Positions 1 to 8,499 of a stretch of DNA of 64,000 bases are shown here, piece after piece (the first letter of the stretch is position 1; each line of letters opens with the position of its first letter). A program made the position numbers and the translations under genes. The stretch spans positions 248,001-312,000 of the forward strand of contig NZ_LRBG01000012.1 of assembly GCF_001580545.1 (NCBI RefSeq), in the 5' to 3' direction. The notes below the pieces were generated by a model. It had not been told where the DNA came from and did not search any database. It worked only from the letters and a program-made list of their open reading frames with translations. The DNA is from Paraburkholderia monticola. GTDB lineage: Bacteria > Pseudomonadota > Gammaproteobacteria > Burkholderiales > Burkholderiaceae.

Positions 1-130
1 TTATGCGGCGGCAGCAGGCTCGCTGCCGCGCGGGTCGGACAAAACCGCTGCGAATCAACTATGAAGCGGCTATGAATCCGCTACGAATCGGCCGCCAGGC
101 GGCTAAGCAACGGTGTGCCCGCCGGCAGGG

Positions 131-877
131 TCACTGCTTCGGCTGCTGCGTCTGTTGCATGCGCGCTGTGAGGCCTTCGACGACGTCCGGCTCCTTGTAC
201 GTCTTGGCGAAATCGAGCGCGGTCATGCCGATCTGGTTTTTCACGGACAGGTCCGCGCCATTGTCGAGCAGCAGCTTGACGGTCGACACGTGGCCGCCGC
301 GCGCGGCCATCATCAGCGGCGTGGTGCCGTTGGGCGAGCCCGCGTCGACGTAGGCCGAGTGGTCGAGCAGCACCTTGACGATGTCGTCGTGGCCGTTCGC
401 GGCCGCATAGTGCAGCGGCGCCCAGCCCTTCTTGTTGACCTCGGCGTCCTTAGAGATCAGCAGGTTCACCATATTCAGGTCGCCGACCAGCGACGCCATC
501 ATCAGCGCGTTTTCGCCCGCCTTGTCCTGAATCTCGATATCGGTCTTCGGATTCGCGAGCAGCGCGGCCGCGACCTTGTCCGATTTCTCCCGCGCGGCGA
601 TCACCAGCAGCGGCATGCCCTGATTGTCGATGCTGTTCGGGTCCATGCCCTTCGCGAGCAGCTTGTTGACGCCGTCGACGTCGTCGAACTTGACCGCCTT
701 GATCAGCGTGTCGATCGGCGCCGCATGCGCGGGCAGCGCGACCAGCGCGGCACACGCGAGCGCGGCGGCGCACGCGAGACGGCGCGCAGGTGCCAGCGCG
801 CGGGCGGCCCCCGCACGGGCGGCCCCACCAGAGGAAGCCGGATGGAAAGCAGCGTTCGACGTCGAAATATTTTTCAT
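131..877 (-). CDS. exported ankyrin-repeat protein
   Basis: The 248-residue protein starts with a long basic N-region and a hydrophobic alanine-rich stretch ending in PAHA (about residues 30-52), which looks like a Sec signal peptide. The rest, from about residue 55 to 240, is made of roughly five ankyrin repeats with typical phrases such as APLHYAAANGH and TPLMMAARGGH. Ankyrin domains bind proteins, so a periplasmic binding or scaffolding role is likely, but the partner is unknown. It lies 52 bases downstream of the TatD-type gene on the same strand and may be the last gene of the mltG-tmk-holB transcription unit. No enzymatic motif is visible. The ribosome-binding site is weak. Confidence 0.85.
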   Translation of the reverse strand: MKNISTSNAAFHPASSGGAARAGAARALAPARRLACAAALACAALVALPAHAAPIDTLIKAVKFDDVDGVNKLLAKGMDPNSIDNQGMPLLVIAAREKSDKVAAALLANPKTDIEIQDKAGENALMMASLVGDLNMVNLLISKDAEVNKKGWAPLHYAAANGHDDIVKVLLDHSAYVDAGSPNGTTPLMMAARGGHVSTVKLLLDNGADLSVKNQIGMTALDFAKTYKEPDVVEGLTARMQQTQQPKQ

Positions 878-929
878 ATAGTACTTTAGGAAACTTCCCT
901 ATCCCTTTGATGTTGCTGAGCTTTCTTGC

Positions 930-1721
930 TCAAGCGCCGGCCGGTTCAGCAATCCCGAACAGCCTGAAGAAATTTTGCGTGGTCGCGGCGGCGAGCGCCT
1001 CGTCCGGCATCTCACGTTGCTGCGCGATGAAGCGTCCGACATAACTGACGTACGCAGGTTCATTCGGCTTGCCGCGATACGGCACCGGCGCCAGATACGG
1101 CGAGTCGGTTTCGATCAGCAAACGCTCGAGCGGCACCCGGCGCGCGACGTCCTGCACATCGGTCGCGCTCTTGAACGTGACGATGCCCGACAGCGAAATG
1201 TAAAAATTCTGCGCGAGCGCCTGCTCGGCGACAGTCCACGGTTCGGTGAAGCAATGCATGACCCCACCGGGCACGCCCGCGCGCTCCTCGGCCATGATGC
1301 GCAGCGTATCTTCCGACGACGAGCGCGTGTGGATGATCAGGGGCTTGCCGGTCGCGTGCGCGGCGCGGATGTGGGTGCGAAAGCGCTCGCGCTGCCACTC
1401 CATGTCGGCGATCGAGCGTCCTTCGAGACGGTAGTAGTCGAGCCCGGTCTCGCCGATCGCGACCACCTTCGGGTGCTCGGCGAGCTCGACCAGTTCGGCG
1501 ACGCTCGGCTCGCGCATGTCCTCGTGATCGGGATGCACGCCGACCGACGCGTACACGTTCTCATAGCGGCTGGCGATGTCCAGCACCGACGGCAGCGTTT
1601 CGAGATCCACCGACACGCACAGCGCGTGCGAGACCGAATGGCTGCGCATGTTTTCGAGCACTTGCGGCAGACGGTCCGCGAGTCCTTCGAAGTTGATATG
1701 GCAGTGCGAATCGACAAACAT
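930..1721 (-). CDS. ycfH: TatD-family metal-dependent DNase (YcfH type)
   Basis: A 263-residue TIM-barrel hydrolase of the TatD family, which are metal-dependent deoxyribonucleases. The metal ligands are visible in order: DSHCH at residues 4-8, GETGLDYY near residue 92, IIHTR, MHCFT, and ETDSPYLAP near the C-terminus. Length and motif order match the family. The same family member (YcfH) follows holB in Escherichia coli, so the position supports this subgroup. Here a GNAT gene sits between it and holB, with 78 bases from the GNAT stop to this start. The cellular substrate of YcfH-type enzymes is not well defined, so the call is family-level. Confidence 0.93.
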   Translation of the reverse strand: MFVDSHCHINFEGLADRLPQVLENMRSHSVSHALCVSVDLETLPSVLDIASRYENVYASVGVHPDHEDMREPSVAELVELAEHPKVVAIGETGLDYYRLEGRSIADMEWQRERFRTHIRAAHATGKPLIIHTRSSSEDTLRIMAEERAGVPGGVMHCFTEPWTVAEQALAQNFYISLSGIVTFKSATDVQDVARRVPLERLLIETDSPYLAPVPYRGKPNEPAYVSYVGRFIAQQREMPDEALAAATTQNFFRLFGIAEPAGA

Positions 1722-1799
1722 GGTCAGGTCCTGCGAAAAATGGGCTAGCGGCCGGGCGATCGATGGGCCGGGGGCGCCTGGGACATCAGGTAGCCTGGC

Positions 1800-2315
1800 T
1801 CAGCTGGCGTGCGCGAGGCGCTTGCCGAGAATCACCAGATCGCGCTCGACGCCGTCCAGCACCGCGACGCGCGGCAGCGTGCCCCACGCCTCGAAGCCGA
1901 AACCGCGGAACAGCCGCACGCTCGCGTCATTGTGGCCGAACACGAAGCCGAGCACCGTGTCGATGCCGAGGCCGGGTGCCGCGTCGAGCGAAGCGGCCAG
2001 CAACTGCTTGCCGAGGCCCTGGCCGCGCGCGCTTTCGTCGAGATAGATGCTGACTTCGGCGGTGCGCTGGTAGGCCGGGCGGCCGTAGAAATCGGAAAAG
2101 CTGAGCCACGCGATCACGCGCCCCGCCTGTTGCGGATCTTCGACCACCCACAGCGGCCGCTTCTGCGGGCCGTGTGCATGAAACCACGCGTGCCGGCTCT
2201 CGATGCTGACCGGCTCGAGGTCCGCAGTGACCTGGCGCGACGGAATAGTCGAATTGTAGATGGCGACGATCGCGGGCAGATCGTCGAGCGTGGCGTCGCG
2301 GTAGGAAAGGCTCAT
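1800..2315 (-). CDS. GNAT N-acetyltransferase, phosphinothricin-acetyltransferase-like
   Basis: A 171-residue single-domain GNAT acetyltransferase. The acetyl-CoA pyrophosphate loop (motif A) is SARGQGLGKQLL at about residues 95-106, followed by the conserved HNDASVRLFRGFGF segment. The N-terminal YRDATLDDLPAIVAIYN and the EVSIYLDE strand resemble the Pat/MnaT subgroup, which acetylates phosphinothricin or methionine sulfoximine-like amines. The true substrate cannot be read from the sequence. It is placed between holB (49 bases upstream) and the TatD-type gene, so it is likely co-transcribed. No clear ribosome-binding site precedes the ATG. Confidence 0.88.
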   Translation of the reverse strand: MSLSYRDATLDDLPAIVAIYNSTIPSRQVTADLEPVSIESRHAWFHAHGPQKRPLWVVEDPQQAGRVIAWLSFSDFYGRPAYQRTAEVSIYLDESARGQGLGKQLLAASLDAAPGLGIDTVLGFVFGHNDASVRLFRGFGFEAWGTLPRVAVLDGVERDLVILGKRLAHAS

Positions 2316-2364
2316 GGTGGGTTGGTTTGAATGGAAAAAAACGGAAGGCTTCCTGACAGCAGGC

Positions 2365-3408
2365 TCACGCGAACAGTGCGCGGTAGCCGATGAACAGTTC
2401 CTCGAACACGAGCCGCGCGTTCAATGGATGGTTCTCGACGGCGCGCTGGCGCGTGACGGTGCGCAGAAAACGCGCGAAGGCATTGGCGTCGGCCTGCGCG
2501 GCGCAGCGCGTGAGCGCGGCCGATGCCTGCGGGAAATACCGCGGCGCGCCGGCGGTGCGCTCGGCGAGCAGATCATACATCCAGCGCTGCAGCCAGCCGA
2601 GCACGAGCGGCACCGGCAGCTTCTGCAGCGCCTCGCCGCAGGCGAAGGCGTCGCATCCGGCGCCGGCCGCGAGCTGCTTGAGCGTCCAGTCGCGCAGCGG
2701 GCGGTTTTCGTCGCTGGCGAGCGCCAGCGCGGCGAGCGGCGCGCCGCCCGCTTCGGCGAGCAGCGCGGGGGCGTCGTCGAGCCCTTGCGCCGCCAGCCAT
2801 TGCGTGGCTGCCTGCGGCGCCGGCACGCTCATCGGCCACTGACGGCAGCGGCTGATGATGGTCGGCAGCAAGCGGTCGATGCGCGCCGACACCATCAGGA
2901 ACACGACGCCCGCGGGCGGCTCTTCGAGCGTCTTCAGCAATGCATTGGCGGCCGCGACGTTCAGCGCCTCGGCCGGATACAGCACGACCACGCGCGCGCC
3001 GCCGCGATGCGAACCGACGCCGACGAAGTCGAGCAACCCGCGGATCTGCTCGATCTTGATTTCCTTGCTCGGCGTACGGGTCTTTTTGCCTTCGTCGCCA
3101 TCGGCCTTCTCGGCTTTGTCGTCGGCGCCGTTCGCGGCGTTCGCGAAACCGGCTTCGGCGGCGAGCGCCTCCGGCAAGACGATGCGGTAATCGGGATGAT
3201 TGCCCTGCACGAACCAGTTACAGGCCACGCACGCACCGCACGGCTCGCCGTTCGGCTGCGGCGCCTCGCACAGCAGCCCTTGCGCGAGGTGCTGCGCGAA
3301 GCGCAGCTTGCCGATGCCCGCCTGACCGTGCAGCAGCAATGCGTGCGGCCAGTGGTCGCGCAACTGCTGCAGGCGGTTCCAGTCATCGGCTTGCCACGGA
3401 TAGATCAT
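2365..3408 (-). CDS. holB: DNA polymerase III delta-prime subunit
   Basis: A 347-residue clamp-loader subunit that helps load the beta sliding clamp during replication. The N-terminal AAA+ domain has a Walker-A-like GQAGIGK at residues 28-34 and a zinc-binding module with cysteines at 47, 57, 60 and 63. The sensor region contains NALLKTLEEPP. A charged, low-complexity insertion (about residues 90-117, rich in K, E and D) separates the zinc module from the rest. The gene follows tmk after 95 bases, as in many proteobacteria, and is followed by a GNAT gene. Identity is secure from motifs and synteny; the function of the insertion is unknown. Confidence 0.95.
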   Translation of the reverse strand: MIYPWQADDWNRLQQLRDHWPHALLLHGQAGIGKLRFAQHLAQGLLCEAPQPNGEPCGACVACNWFVQGNHPDYRIVLPEALAAEAGFANAANGADDKAEKADGDEGKKTRTPSKEIKIEQIRGLLDFVGVGSHRGGARVVVLYPAEALNVAAANALLKTLEEPPAGVVFLMVSARIDRLLPTIISRCRQWPMSVPAPQAATQWLAAQGLDDAPALLAEAGGAPLAALALASDENRPLRDWTLKQLAAGAGCDAFACGEALQKLPVPLVLGWLQRWMYDLLAERTAGAPRYFPQASAALTRCAAQADANAFARFLRTVTRQRAVENHPLNARLVFEELFIGYRALFA

Positions 3409-3503
3409 CGTTTGTTTTATCGAATCAAAAGGTTATAAGCGCTATTTCAGGCATCGCAAGAACTCTGCGCAGCGCTATAAACGCAAATTATATTGATTTA
3501 AAA
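3409..3503 (-). promoter_or_regulatory. AT-rich tmk-holB spacer with possible promoter
   Basis: This 95-base spacer is markedly more AT-rich than its surroundings. Read on the minus strand it contains a perfect TATAAT at 3487-3492, but no convincing -35 element at the right distance. An 8-base direct repeat AGCGCTAT occurs at 3438-3445 and 3471-3478. It may hold an internal promoter for holB; this is a guess from composition and one hexamer. Confidence 0.3.
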
Positions 3504-4127
3504 TCAGAGTGTTGTGATCAATTCTTCAAGCTGCTTCTGAATTCGCACGACGCTTTGCGAAGAGTCGATGATAGCGAATCGATACGGCGCTTCTTCGGCC
3601 CGGCGCATGTACTCGGCTCGCGTGCGTTCGAAAAACGCCACCGACTCGCTCTCGAAACGATCCGGGTTGCGCGCGGCGCTGCGCCGCTCATTGGCGATCG
3701 CGGGCGGCAAGTCGAACAGCACAGTCAAATCGGGCTGGAAACCGCCCTGCACCCAGCGCTCGAGCGCCTCCAGCTTGTCGCGCGGCAAGCCGCGGCCGCC
3801 GCCCTGGTAGGCAAAGGTCGCGTCGGTGAAACGGTCGGACAGTACCCAGTCGCCGCGCGCGAGCGCCGGTTCGATCACCTCGGCCAGATGCTGGCGGCGC
3901 AGCGCGAACATCAGCAGCGCCTCGGTTTCGAGGTCCATCTTCTGATGCAGCACGATCTCGCGGATCTGCTCGCCGAGCGGCGTGCCGCCCGGCTCGCGCG
4001 TCATCACGACCGAGCGGCCGCTTGGCGCGAGCTTCGCCTCGAGCCGTTCGCGGAACCAGCCCAGATGCGTGGTCTTGCCCGCACCGTCGATGCCCTCAAA
4101 CGTAATGAATTTGCCGCGCGCCATCAT
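3504..4127 (-). CDS. tmk: thymidylate kinase
   Basis: A 207-residue dTMP kinase that phosphorylates dTMP to dTDP with ATP, an essential step of dTTP synthesis. The P-loop GIDGAGKT spans residues 12-19. It is followed by the TREPGGTPLGEQIR nucleotide-binding segment, the SDRF motif, and the YQGGGRG substrate-binding segment. Length is standard. The start codon overlaps the mltG stop codon by four bases (ATGA), which indicates translational coupling. A second in-frame ATG lies immediately after the first, so the start could be one codon later. Confidence 0.97.
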   Translation of the reverse strand: MMARGKFITFEGIDGAGKTTHLGWFRERLEAKLAPSGRSVVMTREPGGTPLGEQIREIVLHQKMDLETEALLMFALRRQHLAEVIEPALARGDWVLSDRFTDATFAYQGGGRGLPRDKLEALERWVQGGFQPDLTVLFDLPPAIANERRSAARNPDRFESESVAFFERTRAEYMRRAEEAPYRFAIIDSSQSVVRIQKQLEELITTL

Positions 4128-5134
4128 TGCCCTCGAATGTATTTGTCCACGGCCTTGTTGTGATCGCCGAGGGTGTCAGAAAAGATGCTGCTGCCGTCGC
4201 CGCGCGACACGAAGTACAGCGCGGTGCTTTGCGCCGGGTTCAGCGCCGCCTGCAGCGAGGCGACGCTCGGCAGCGAAATCGGCGTCGGCGGCAGACCCAT
4301 GCGGGTGTAGGTATTGTAAGGAGTGTCGGTCTGCAGGTCTTTCTTCCTGATGTGGCCGGCGTAGCTGTCGCCCATCCCGTAGATCACGGTCGGGTCGGTC
4401 TGCAGCGGCATGCCCGCGCGCAGACGGTTGGCGAACACCGCCGCGACGAGCGGCCGGTCGGACGGCTTGCCGGTTTCCTTCTCGATGATCGACGCCATCG
4501 TCAGCGCGTCGTACGGCGTCTTGTACGGCAGGTTTGACGCGCGGGCGAGCCACGCCTCGTCGAGACGCACGCGCATCAGCCGGTACGCGCGACGATAGAT
4601 GTCGAGGTCGCTCGTACCTTTGTCGAACAGATAGGTATCGGGGAAGAACAGCCCTTCGCCGTTGCCGATCGACGCCTCCGGCGCGCCGATCGCGCTCATC
4701 AGATCGGCGTCGCTCATGCCGGCCGTATCGTGCTTGAGCGCGGGATTCGTGTCGAGCTCGGCGCGCATGTGCTTGAAGGTCCAGCCTTCGATGATGGTCG
4801 CCACATATTCGTTGACGTCGCCGCGCGCGATTTTCTGCAGCACCTCGTACGGCGTGATGCCGCTCTTGAACTCGTAATTGCCGGACTTCAGCTCGCTTTG
4901 CAGGCCGAGCAGCCGGGTCATCACGATGAACAGCTCGGGCTCGACCGGCACGCCGCCGCGATTGAGCTGCAGCGCGACGCTGCGCAGGCTGCTGTGCGGT
5001 TTGACGGTAACGTCGAGTTGCGCCGGGGTCAGTTCGAGCGGGCGGGTGGCCCAGTAGTATCCAGCGGCGATGGCCGCCGCGGCCAGCACGACGACAAGCG
5101 CGCCGGCGGTGAAACATTTCTTCAGAAGGGACAT
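4124..5134 (-). CDS. mltG: endolytic murein transglycosylase MltG
   Basis: A 336-residue YceG/MltG-family enzyme that cleaves nascent peptidoglycan strands at the inner membrane and is thought to end glycan polymerisation. A single membrane anchor lies at about residues 7-27, after the basic MSLLKK. The LysM-like region follows, then the catalytic domain with IIEKETG carrying the presumed catalytic glutamate, and the NRL..MPLQTDPTVIYG signature. The start at 5134 was chosen because an upstream in-frame extension adds only non-conserved residues before the membrane anchor. The gene overlaps tmk by four bases and diverges from ygfZ. Confidence 0.94.
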   Translation of the reverse strand: MSLLKKCFTAGALVVVLAAAAIAAGYYWATRPLELTPAQLDVTVKPHSSLRSVALQLNRGGVPVEPELFIVMTRLLGLQSELKSGNYEFKSGITPYEVLQKIARGDVNEYVATIIEGWTFKHMRAELDTNPALKHDTAGMSDADLMSAIGAPEASIGNGEGLFFPDTYLFDKGTSDLDIYRRAYRLMRVRLDEAWLARASNLPYKTPYDALTMASIIEKETGKPSDRPLVAAVFANRLRAGMPLQTDPTVIYGMGDSYAGHIRKKDLQTDTPYNTYTRMGLPPTPISLPSVASLQAALNPAQSTALYFVSRGDGSSIFSDTLGDHNKAVDKYIRGQ

Positions 5135-5212
5135 GCGAAACGTAGCAGGGTTGGACTGAATATAATAACTGTTTGCCCTAGCCAAAGTCAGAATTGACTG
5201 TTCCCGGAATCC
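5135..5212. promoter_or_regulatory. divergent mltG / ygfZ intergenic promoter region
   Basis: A 78-base spacer separates the divergent starts of mltG and ygfZ and must carry promoters for both. It contains an AT-rich core ATATAATAAC near 5158-5167 that could supply a -10 element in either direction. No strong -35 hexamer is seen, so exact promoters are not assigned. Confidence 0.4.
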
Positions 5213-6283
5213 ATGAACACACCGATCGTTAGTGCATCTGGTCACGCCTCAGCTCATGCTCCCGTCGCGGCGCCCGCGGCATTGCCGGTGCTGCCGCGCC
5301 CGTCGGCCGAGGAATTCGCCGCCGTGCTCGAACAGGGACATGGCGCCTACATGCCGTTGCCGCAGTTCGGCGTGATCGACACGACCGGCGACGACGCGGC
5401 GAGCTTCCTGCATGCCCAACTGACCAACGACGTCCAGCATCTCGACGCCGCGAACGCGCGCCTCGCCGGCTACTGCTCGGCGAAAGGCCGGCTGCTCGCG
5501 TCGTTCCTCAGTTGGCGCAGCGGCGACACGATCCGCCTGCTGGTGTCGAAGGACCTGCAGGCCGCGGTGCAAAAGCGTCTGTCGATGTTCGTGCTGCGCG
5601 CCAAGGCGAAGCTCGTGGACGCGAGCGGCGAGCTCGGGGTGATCGGCCTCGCGGGCGACGTGCGCGGCGCGCTCTCCGGCGTGTTCGACGCGCTGCCCGA
5701 CGGTGTGCACGTGCAGGTCGACGGCGCGGCCGGCACGCTGATCCGCGTGCCGGATGCGTTGGGACACCTGCGCTATCTGTGGATCGGGCCGAAGGCGCAG
5801 GTCGAAGCGCTGCTGCCGTCGCTCGACGGCAAACTGAAGCGCGTCTCGCCGGCGGTGTGGGACTGGCTCGATATCCGTGCGGGCGAGGCGCGCATCACGC
5901 AGCCGGTCGTCGAGCAATTTGTGCCCCAAATGGTCAACTTCGACGTGCTCGGCGCGGTCAATTTCCGCAAGGGCTGCTATCCGGGTCAGGAAGTGGTCGC
6001 GCGCAGCCAGTATCGCGGCACGATCAAGCGGCGCACCTCGCTCGCCAACGTCGCCGGCGAGCTTGAAACGGTGCGCCCCGGCACCGAGCTATTCCACTCG
6101 GACGATCCGGGTCAGCCGTGCGGGATGATCGTCAACGCGGCATCGGCCCAGGCGGGCGGCGTCGATCTGCTGGTCGAGCTCAAGCTCGCGGCGCTCGAGA
6201 GCGGCACGGTGCATCTCGGCGCGGCCGACGGACCCGCGCTGCGCTTCCTGACACTGCCCTATGGATTGCCGGCCGAGGTGTGA
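5213..6283 (+). CDS. ygfZ: YgfZ-type folate-binding protein, Fe-S cluster maintenance
   Basis: A 356-residue GcvT-like protein of the YgfZ/COG0354 family, which uses folate and supports the synthesis or repair of certain iron-sulfur enzymes. The family signature K-G-C-Y-x-G-Q-E is present with Lys253 and Cys255, followed by VARSQYRG. The N-terminal 30 residues are alanine-, proline- and serine-rich and not conserved, so the true start could lie slightly downstream. The N-terminal tetrahydrofolate-binding half (FGVIDTTGDDAASFLHAQLTND) is intact. The gene is divergent from mltG and is followed by a terminator hairpin. Confidence 0.93.
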   Translation: MNTPIVSASGHASAHAPVAAPAALPVLPRPSAEEFAAVLEQGHGAYMPLPQFGVIDTTGDDAASFLHAQLTNDVQHLDAANARLAGYCSAKGRLLASFLSWRSGDTIRLLVSKDLQAAVQKRLSMFVLRAKAKLVDASGELGVIGLAGDVRGALSGVFDALPDGVHVQVDGAAGTLIRVPDALGHLRYLWIGPKAQVEALLPSLDGKLKRVSPAVWDWLDIRAGEARITQPVVEQFVPQMVNFDVLGAVNFRKGCYPGQEVVARSQYRGTIKRRTSLANVAGELETVRPGTELFHSDDPGQPCGMIVNAASAQAGGVDLLVELKLAALESGTVHLGAADGPALRFLTLPYGLPAEV

Positions 6284-6311
6284 GCGCCGGAGAGGACGAA
6301 AAGCGGCGCGA

Positions 6312-6339
6312 AAAGCGGCGCAATCTGGCGCCGTTTTTT
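6312..6339 (+). terminator. rho-independent terminator after ygfZ
   Basis: A 6-bp GC stem (CGGCGC at 6316-6321 with GCGCCG at 6328-6333) is followed directly by six T residues. It lies 30 bases after the ygfZ stop codon. Confidence 0.7.
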
Positions 6340-6456
6340 ATTGGCTGCTTTATTCTCGTCCGATTTTTGCGGATTTCTGCTTTTGCCTGACATCCGCTGC
6401 CTGCCATTGGCTGCCTCAGACGGCCGCTCCATGCTCTGACCGGGAGACGCTCCCCG

Positions 6457-7323
6457 ATGTGCCTGATCGTTTTCGACTGGCGACCTGATGCGGTCGATGG
6501 TCCGCTGTTCACGCTCGCCGCGAATCGCGACGAGTTCTTCCGCCGCACCGCCGAGCCGATCGGCTGGTGGCGCGACGCGCCGGGCGTGCTGGCGGGCCGC
6601 GACCTCGTGGGCGGCGGCACGTGGCTCGGCCTGTCGCGCGACGGCCGCTTCGCCGCGCTGACCAACTACCGCGCGCCGGGCGAAATGCGCGCCGATGCGC
6701 CGACCCGCGGCACGCTCGTCAGCGACTGGCTGACCAGCGCCGCGCGCGACGCCGACGGCAATCCGCACGAGACGCCGCTCGCGTATCTGCAGCACGTCGC
6801 GCAAACCGGCGACATCTATAACGGCTTCAATCTGCTGGTCGGCGACTGGACGCGTCGCGAGCTGGCGTGGTACTGCAATCGCGGCGCGGTCGACGCACAC
6901 AGCGGCCCCGCGCTGCTCGCGCCGGGCACGCACGGCATCTCGAACGCGGTGCTCGATACCGCGTGGCCGAAACTCGTCAGAAAGCGCGCGGAGCTCGGCA
7001 CGCTGCTCGCGCGCGATGCAATGCCGCCGCTCGAACGATTGATCGACCTGATGCGCGATCCGCGCCTCGCGCGCGACGACGAGTTGCCGTCGACCGGCAT
7101 TCCGCTCGAGCGCGAGCGCGTGCTGTCGGCGGCGTTCATCGAATCGCCCGAGTACGGCACGCGCAGCACCACGGGGTTGCGCGTCGCCGCGTATGGCGAC
7201 GTGATCGGCGTCGCGGTCGCCGAGCGCAGCGACGACAACGGCTCGCACCGGATCGTGCGACCCGGCGATTACGAGCGCAGCTTCGCGTTCAATGTCGAGC
7301 GCGACCGGCTGAGCGTCGCGTGA
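6457..7323 (+). CDS. NRDE-family (TANGO2-like) protein
   Basis: A 288-residue protein of the NRDE/TANGO2 family. The family's name-giving motif is visible at residues 23-26 in AANRDEFF, close to the conserved N-terminal MCLIVF with Cys2, a potential N-terminal nucleophile after methionine removal. GGGTWLGL and the ALTNYR segment are also typical. The family has been linked to haem trafficking and membrane organisation, but biochemical function in bacteria is not settled. It stands alone behind the ygfZ terminator and ends 77 bases before the convergent esterase gene. Confidence 0.88.
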   Translation: MCLIVFDWRPDAVDGPLFTLAANRDEFFRRTAEPIGWWRDAPGVLAGRDLVGGGTWLGLSRDGRFAALTNYRAPGEMRADAPTRGTLVSDWLTSAARDADGNPHETPLAYLQHVAQTGDIYNGFNLLVGDWTRRELAWYCNRGAVDAHSGPALLAPGTHGISNAVLDTAWPKLVRKRAELGTLLARDAMPPLERLIDLMRDPRLARDDELPSTGIPLERERVLSAAFIESPEYGTRSTTGLRVAAYGDVIGVAVAERSDDNGSHRIVRPGDYERSFAFNVERDRLSVA

Positions 7324-7399
7324 TCGTCTAACGACCGGCGTGCCGCTCAGCGCGGCGCGGAAGTCACCTTCACCCGAGTCACCCTCACCCGCTGCGCCC

Positions 7400-8359
7400 T
7401 CACCCGATGCCGAATGCCGCGCGCAACGCCGCCGCGGCCTCCGCATGCGCCTCTCCGACTTCGGGCACGAACCCGCCCATCTTGAAGAATTCGTGGATCA
7501 TGCCCGCGTAGCGGTTGAGCGTGACCGGATTGCCGAGCGCGCGCAGTTTCTCCGCATAGGCATCGCCCTCGTCGCTCAGCGGATCGTATTCGGCCGTCGC
7601 AATCCACGCGGGCGCGACGCCATGAAAATCGGGCGCGCCGCGCTCGCCGTCGAGCGGCGCGAAACGCCAGTCGTCCCGATCGCCGCTGTCGCGCACGTAC
7701 TGCTCGAAGAACCATTGGATCGTGTCGCCCGACAGCAGGAAACCGCTGGCGAGGCGCGAGTGCGAATCGGTCTGCTGATGAGCGGTCGTGCCCGGATAGA
7801 TCAGCAATTGCAGCGCGAGCGCGATGCCGGCGTCGCGCGCGAGCACCGCGCAGACCGTCGCGAGCGTGCCGCCCGCGCTATCGCCGCCCACCGCGAGCCG
7901 CGCGCCGTCAATGCCGAATTCGGCCGCGTGCGCGTGTAGCCAACTCAGGGCGTCAAAGGCGTCGTCGACGGCGGTCGGGAACTTGTGCTCGGGCGCGAGC
8001 CTGTAATCGACCGACAGCACCGCGCACTGGCCGTCGCGCGCGAACATGCGGCACAGCGCATCGTGCGTGTCGACGCTGCCGACCGTGAAACCGCCGCCGT
8101 GGTAGTACACGAGCGCCGGCATCGGCTCGGCCCAGTTCGGCTCGACCGGGAAATAGAGGCGCGCGCGGATCGTCGCGCCGTCGCGCGTCGGCACGCGCAG
8201 GTCTTCGACGGAGAACATCGGCGCGCTCGCGATCTCGAGGATCGGCGCGCTTTTCTCGTACGACGCGCGCGCCGCTTGCGCGCTCATCTGGTGATACTGC
8301 GGGCGTTTGGCCCGCGCGATCATGTCGAGCACCTGCTCGATCGTGGGATTCAGCGGCAT
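7400..8359 (-). CDS. alpha/beta hydrolase of the hormone-sensitive lipase family
   Basis: A 319-residue esterase or lipase. The oxyanion-hole HGGG is at residues 87-90 and the nucleophile elbow GDSAG at 159-163 with Ser161; a later GMIHEFF supplies the catalytic histidine. These define the HSL (GDXG) esterase family. The start at 8359 (MPLNPTIEQV) was preferred over an extension of 17 residues that is not family-like. The natural ester is unknown. It precedes an SDR gene on the same strand, but the two are transcribed in the order SDR first, with 140 bases between them. Confidence 0.9.
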   Translation of the reverse strand: MPLNPTIEQVLDMIARAKRPQYHQMSAQAARASYEKSAPILEIASAPMFSVEDLRVPTRDGATIRARLYFPVEPNWAEPMPALVYYHGGGFTVGSVDTHDALCRMFARDGQCAVLSVDYRLAPEHKFPTAVDDAFDALSWLHAHAAEFGIDGARLAVGGDSAGGTLATVCAVLARDAGIALALQLLIYPGTTAHQQTDSHSRLASGFLLSGDTIQWFFEQYVRDSGDRDDWRFAPLDGERGAPDFHGVAPAWIATAEYDPLSDEGDAYAEKLRALGNPVTLNRYAGMIHEFFKMGGFVPEVGEAHAEAAAALRAAFGIG

Positions 8360-8441
8360 GGTTTCGGCAACGTGACGCGCGGCGCGCATCGGGCGGCGCG
8401 GGTACACCAATGATTGATGGGGGCCGGGGCATCAGCCATAT

Positions 8442-8477
8442 GAGCGGCCACAAGAGCGGCCACAGCAGCGGCCGTAC
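8442..8477. repeat. 12-bp imperfect tandem repeat, three copies
   Basis: Three units of about 12 bases sharing the core AGCGGCC are arranged head to tail: GAGCGGCCACAA at 8442-8453, GAGCGGCCACAG at 8454-8465, and a diverged CAGCGGCCGTAC at 8466-8477. They lie in the noncoding spacer between the SDR stop and the esterase start. Confidence 0.6.
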
Positions 8478-8499
8478 GACCGATCACGAAGGCGGCCCG

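Noticed and set aside
1..130. Short minus-strand frame ending at position 1-3
   Set aside because: Only about 17 codons are open before another stop, with no start codon context; the stretch is most likely noncoding.
8442..8477. CRISPR-like repeats
   Set aside because: Units are 12 bases with no spacers and no cas genes in the window.
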